A DNA stretch of 64,000 nucleotides from CAVZXS01 sp963779325. Lineage in GTDB: Bacteria; Bacteroidota; Bacteroidia; Chitinophagales; Chitinophagaceae. This document shows positions 61,855 through 64,000 of the stretch, in pieces. The DNA lies in assembly GCA_963779325.1 (NCBI GenBank), contig CAVZXS010000011.1, positions 558,001 through 622,000 on the forward strand. Direction: 5' to 3'. The notes beneath the pieces are model-generated. The model was not told the DNA's origin. It worked only from the letters and a program-made list of their open reading frames with translations, and made no database searches. Made by a program: the position numbers and the translations under genes. Every line of letters begins with the position of its first letter. Position 1 is the stretch's first letter.

Positions 61855-64000
61855 TTACTTTCCTTTTAAATCAAAATCGTATGTAAAGGCAACTGTAAAA
61901 GTTGTTCCCGGTTTGTAAGAGCTGAATGTTTTGTCAATATTGGTGTCAAAAGCTTTTCTTGAATTTTTATTTTCGTAAGTGGCTACAGATTGATTCAAAA
62001 TATCACTTACCGTCAATCTCACTTCGCCTTTTCTTTTCAGGATTTTTTGAGAAAGTTGAAAGTCAACCAAATCACGCGGACGTTCATAAATATCTCCGAA
62101 GTCGGCATTACCAACCAGCGAGAGTCTTTCGCCGATTCTGTTATAAAAAAATGATATCCCCGTTCCTGATTTTGAATCATACTGGAAACCTGCATTCAAC
62201 AAATAAGGCGACTGCCCCTGTAAGGGTCTTTCTAAAGCCGGACGCGGATTTCCCGCCTGATCTAAGCCTCCTATTTTTACCTCAGAAAAAATAATTGATG
62301 CGTTACCGGTAAAGAATAATTTCTCTAACCATTCTTTTGATTTTGAAATAAATGATAAGCTTTTGCGGAATTCAATTTCTGTTCCGTATAGTGTTGCATT
62401 CAATGCATTTTGAAATTCGTACTGACGGCGTGTACCGCCGCTGGCGCTGTTCAGCCGCAACTCAATGGGGTCGGTAAAATCTTTATAAAAAACGCCTGCT
62501 GAAATCAATTCGCCTGCTTTTGGATACCACTCATACCTGATATCACCGTTTACAATGCTGCTTCTTTTTAAATCTGTAAGACCTGCAGTTGAAGCAATTT
62601 GTTCAAAATCGAAAAACGCAAATGGTGCTATCTCTCTAAATTCAGGTCTTGCAACTGTCTTTGAACCTGCGAGGCGAATATTTGATTTAGGATTCGGGCT
62701 AAAAGTCAGATTTAGTGAAGGGAGTATATCCAATTTATCTGTATTGATAACTACAGCTTTATCGGTTCCCTGTTTATTTGATTTAAGGAACTGCTCAAAA
62801 TTCTCGGCTCTTGCCCCCCAAACCAATCTCCACTTATCAGAAAGCTTGTTATCAAACATTAAAAAACCGGCAGACAATGCGGAGATTCCGTAATATTTAT
62901 CCTGCGGGTTTTGAAGATTAGTATTAAGTTCAAATCCATTTGCTTTAAAATTTCCTTTCGAAAAAATCCGGTCAAAAGGCAATACTCGTAACGACGGGTC
63001 CGAAGGTTCATCAAATCCAAATATTATTGCTTTAAAATCTCTTAAACGAACAGTTGAATTACCGCCTATTTTTATTGACTGTTTCTGTTCGCCTATCTTA
63101 AAGTCATAAGCCAATGATGCATTATAGCCAAAAGCATGATCGGTTAAGTCGCTGAAGAAACGATTGGTATTATTTCCTCTCAGGTTTACAGAAAAAGGAT
63201 CTGCCGTTCCTATACCTTTTATATATGAAATGACACGTAAATCAGGTTGCTCCTTGTGATTGTACGAATAATTTACATTCCATAAAAATTTAAACTTATT
63301 AAAAAATGCATGTGATCCTTCAAATTGTGAAGAAAGCAGGCTGCGTTGATTTAATACCGATGAGCGAAGTTGCACATTTTGAATATTATCACTTGTACCG
63401 TTACGCTGATAATAATTATCCTCAAACAATTGGTTATACAAATTCTTAAATGCTATTTTATGATTCTTTTTTGTCCACGCAAGGTTTGCAATAGCGCCGA
63501 GGTTTGTATTGTATTTATTCTGGTTATCGGTATAGTCAAATATATTAGTAGCACCGTCATTTTCAAATAACGTCTTCTTAGCAGTGTATAATAATTTTGA
63601 ATTTCTGTAAGTAACACCAACTATTGATCCGAATGCGCCTCCTTTGATACCGCGTACAGCATTCGCCCATGTTATGTTATACGATTGAACAGGTACGGCG
63701 GTGGATTGCTTTTCTACCCACACATCATCCCTGAAAGAAGAAGAAATTATTAATCTGTCTGCTTCCGGAAGGGCATCAAAGGCTCCGTACTTTTTTGGAT
63801 AAGATGATGGCAATTCTCTCCTGTCATCAAATCCAAGCCAATAATTTTTTCCGCGTTCATTGCTGATAAAATCTTTAAAAACAGATTGTGTATTAAATCC
63901 AAGTCCGAAACCAACTGTTACAGAGTTTTTTGTCGGTATATCTTTTGTTGTTATTTGTACCAAACCTCCTGCAAACTCACCTGTCAAATCAGGAGAGGCG
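61855..64000 (-). CDS. TonB-dependent receptor (5' end beyond window)
   Basis: The frame is open to the window edge (ASPDLTGEFAGGLVQITTKD is the first visible part, within the plug domain), so the gene starts beyond 64000. About 715 residues are seen: the end of the plug and most of the barrel, ending SSYKPGTTFTVAFTYDFDLK and GK. Motifs such as FSPNPKSNIRLAGSKTVARP and EFREIAPFAFFDFE are typical of the OmpA-like/TonB-dep_Rec_b-barrel class seen with calcium- or phosphate-linked outer-membrane proteins. It is co-transcribed with the downstream lipoprotein. The ligand is unknown. Confidence 0.92.
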   Translation of the reverse strand, partial: ASPDLTGEFAGGLVQITTKDIPTKNSVTVGFGLGFNTQSVFKDFISNERGKNYWLGFDDRRELPSSYPKKYGAFDALPEADRLIISSSFRDDVWVEKQSTAVPVQSYNITWANAVRGIKGGAFGSIVGVTYRNSKLLYTAKKTLFENDGATNIFDYTDNQNKYNTNLGAIANLAWTKKNHKIAFKNLYNQLFEDNYYQRNGTSDNIQNVQLRSSVLNQRSLLSSQFEGSHAFFNKFKFLWNVNYSYNHKEQPDLRVISYIKGIGTADPFSVNLRGNNTNRFFSDLTDHAFGYNASLAYDFKIGEQKQSIKIGGNSTVRLRDFKAIIFGFDEPSDPSLRVLPFDRIFSKGNFKANGFELNTNLQNPQDKYYGISALSAGFLMFDNKLSDKWRLVWGARAENFEQFLKSNKQGTDKAVVINTDKLDILPSLNLTFSPNPKSNIRLAGSKTVARPEFREIAPFAFFDFEQIASTAGLTDLKRSSIVNGDIRYEWYPKAGELISAGVFYKDFTDPIELRLNSASGGTRRQYEFQNALNATLYGTEIEFRKSLSFISKSKEWLEKLFFTGNASIIFSEVKIGGLDQAGNPRPALERPLQGQSPYLLNAGFQYDSKSGTGISFFYNRIGERLSLVGNADFGDIYERPRDLVDFQLSQKILKRKGEVRLTVSDILNQSVATYENKNSRKAFDTNIDKTFSSYKPGTTFTVAFTYDFDLKGK

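Overview
The window looks like chromosome of a Bacteroidota bacterium, most likely of the Chitinophagaceae/Chitinophagales type. The grounds are type IX secretion (T9SS) C-terminal sorting domains on six large secreted proteins, SusC/SusD and other TonB-dependent receptors, lipoproteins with an S-C lipobox, a 2TM-domain protein, PF13601-like winged-helix regulators, promoters of the TAnnTTTG type and weak Shine-Dalgarno sequences. Species-level identity is inference only.

Layout. 1-821 holds the cut-off end of an ABC-transporter ATPase. 0.9-9.2 kb is a tandemly duplicated, mosaic segment: two T9SS-sorted SdrD-B-type surface proteins, each followed on the upstream side by a winged-helix regulator and membrane-protein gene. 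One regulator/membrane pair is intact (8.3-9.2 kb) and the other is broken (4.27-4.77 kb). The intact pair ends a minus-strand operon (13.2 to 8.3 kb) led by a TonB-dependent receptor whose promoter contains a perfect palindrome. 13.3-21.8 kb has two more T9SS cargo proteins, one of 2010 residues with about nine tandem SdrD-B modules. A duplicated promoter/leader lies upstream of each, in one case with a short secreted-peptide ORF. 22.3-27.9 kb has a small unknown gene, an alpha-oxoamine-synthase/acyltransferase fusion, a STAS-like protein, a PAS histidine kinase and a LuxR-type response regulator. 28-32.9 kb holds two more T9SS cargo proteins.

33.1-37.9 kb is a partial F-type ATP synthase operon (atpB-E-F-H-A) whose intergenic gaps are filled with palindromic repeats; atpG, atpD and atpC are not in the window. 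38-45.5 kb holds a PepSY-like lipoprotein, a frameshifted ABC exporter whose stop codon lies in a dispersed repeat, a large secreted protein with a possible clan-CD peptidase motif, a PhoB/PhoR-type two-component pair and an unknown protein.

45.6-56.7 kb is the most interesting region: a minus-strand locus running from a SusC/SusD pair through two secreted alkaline-phosphatase-superfamily hydrolases to a PhnZ-type HD oxygenase, a phosphonatase-like HAD hydrolase, an MFS transporter and a TIGR03364-type FAD oxidoreductase. It reads as a complete route for capture, extracellular cleavage, uptake and C-P bond breakage of phosphonates, possibly phosphonate conjugates. 56.9-64 kb has an LpxH-like metallophosphoesterase with a glycosyltransferase, a transglutaminase-like protein, and a secreted beta-helix lipoprotein paired with a TonB-dependent receptor cut by the window edge.

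No rRNA or tRNA genes, CRISPR array or intact insertion sequence was recognised by eye. All family calls come from reading motifs, without database searches.
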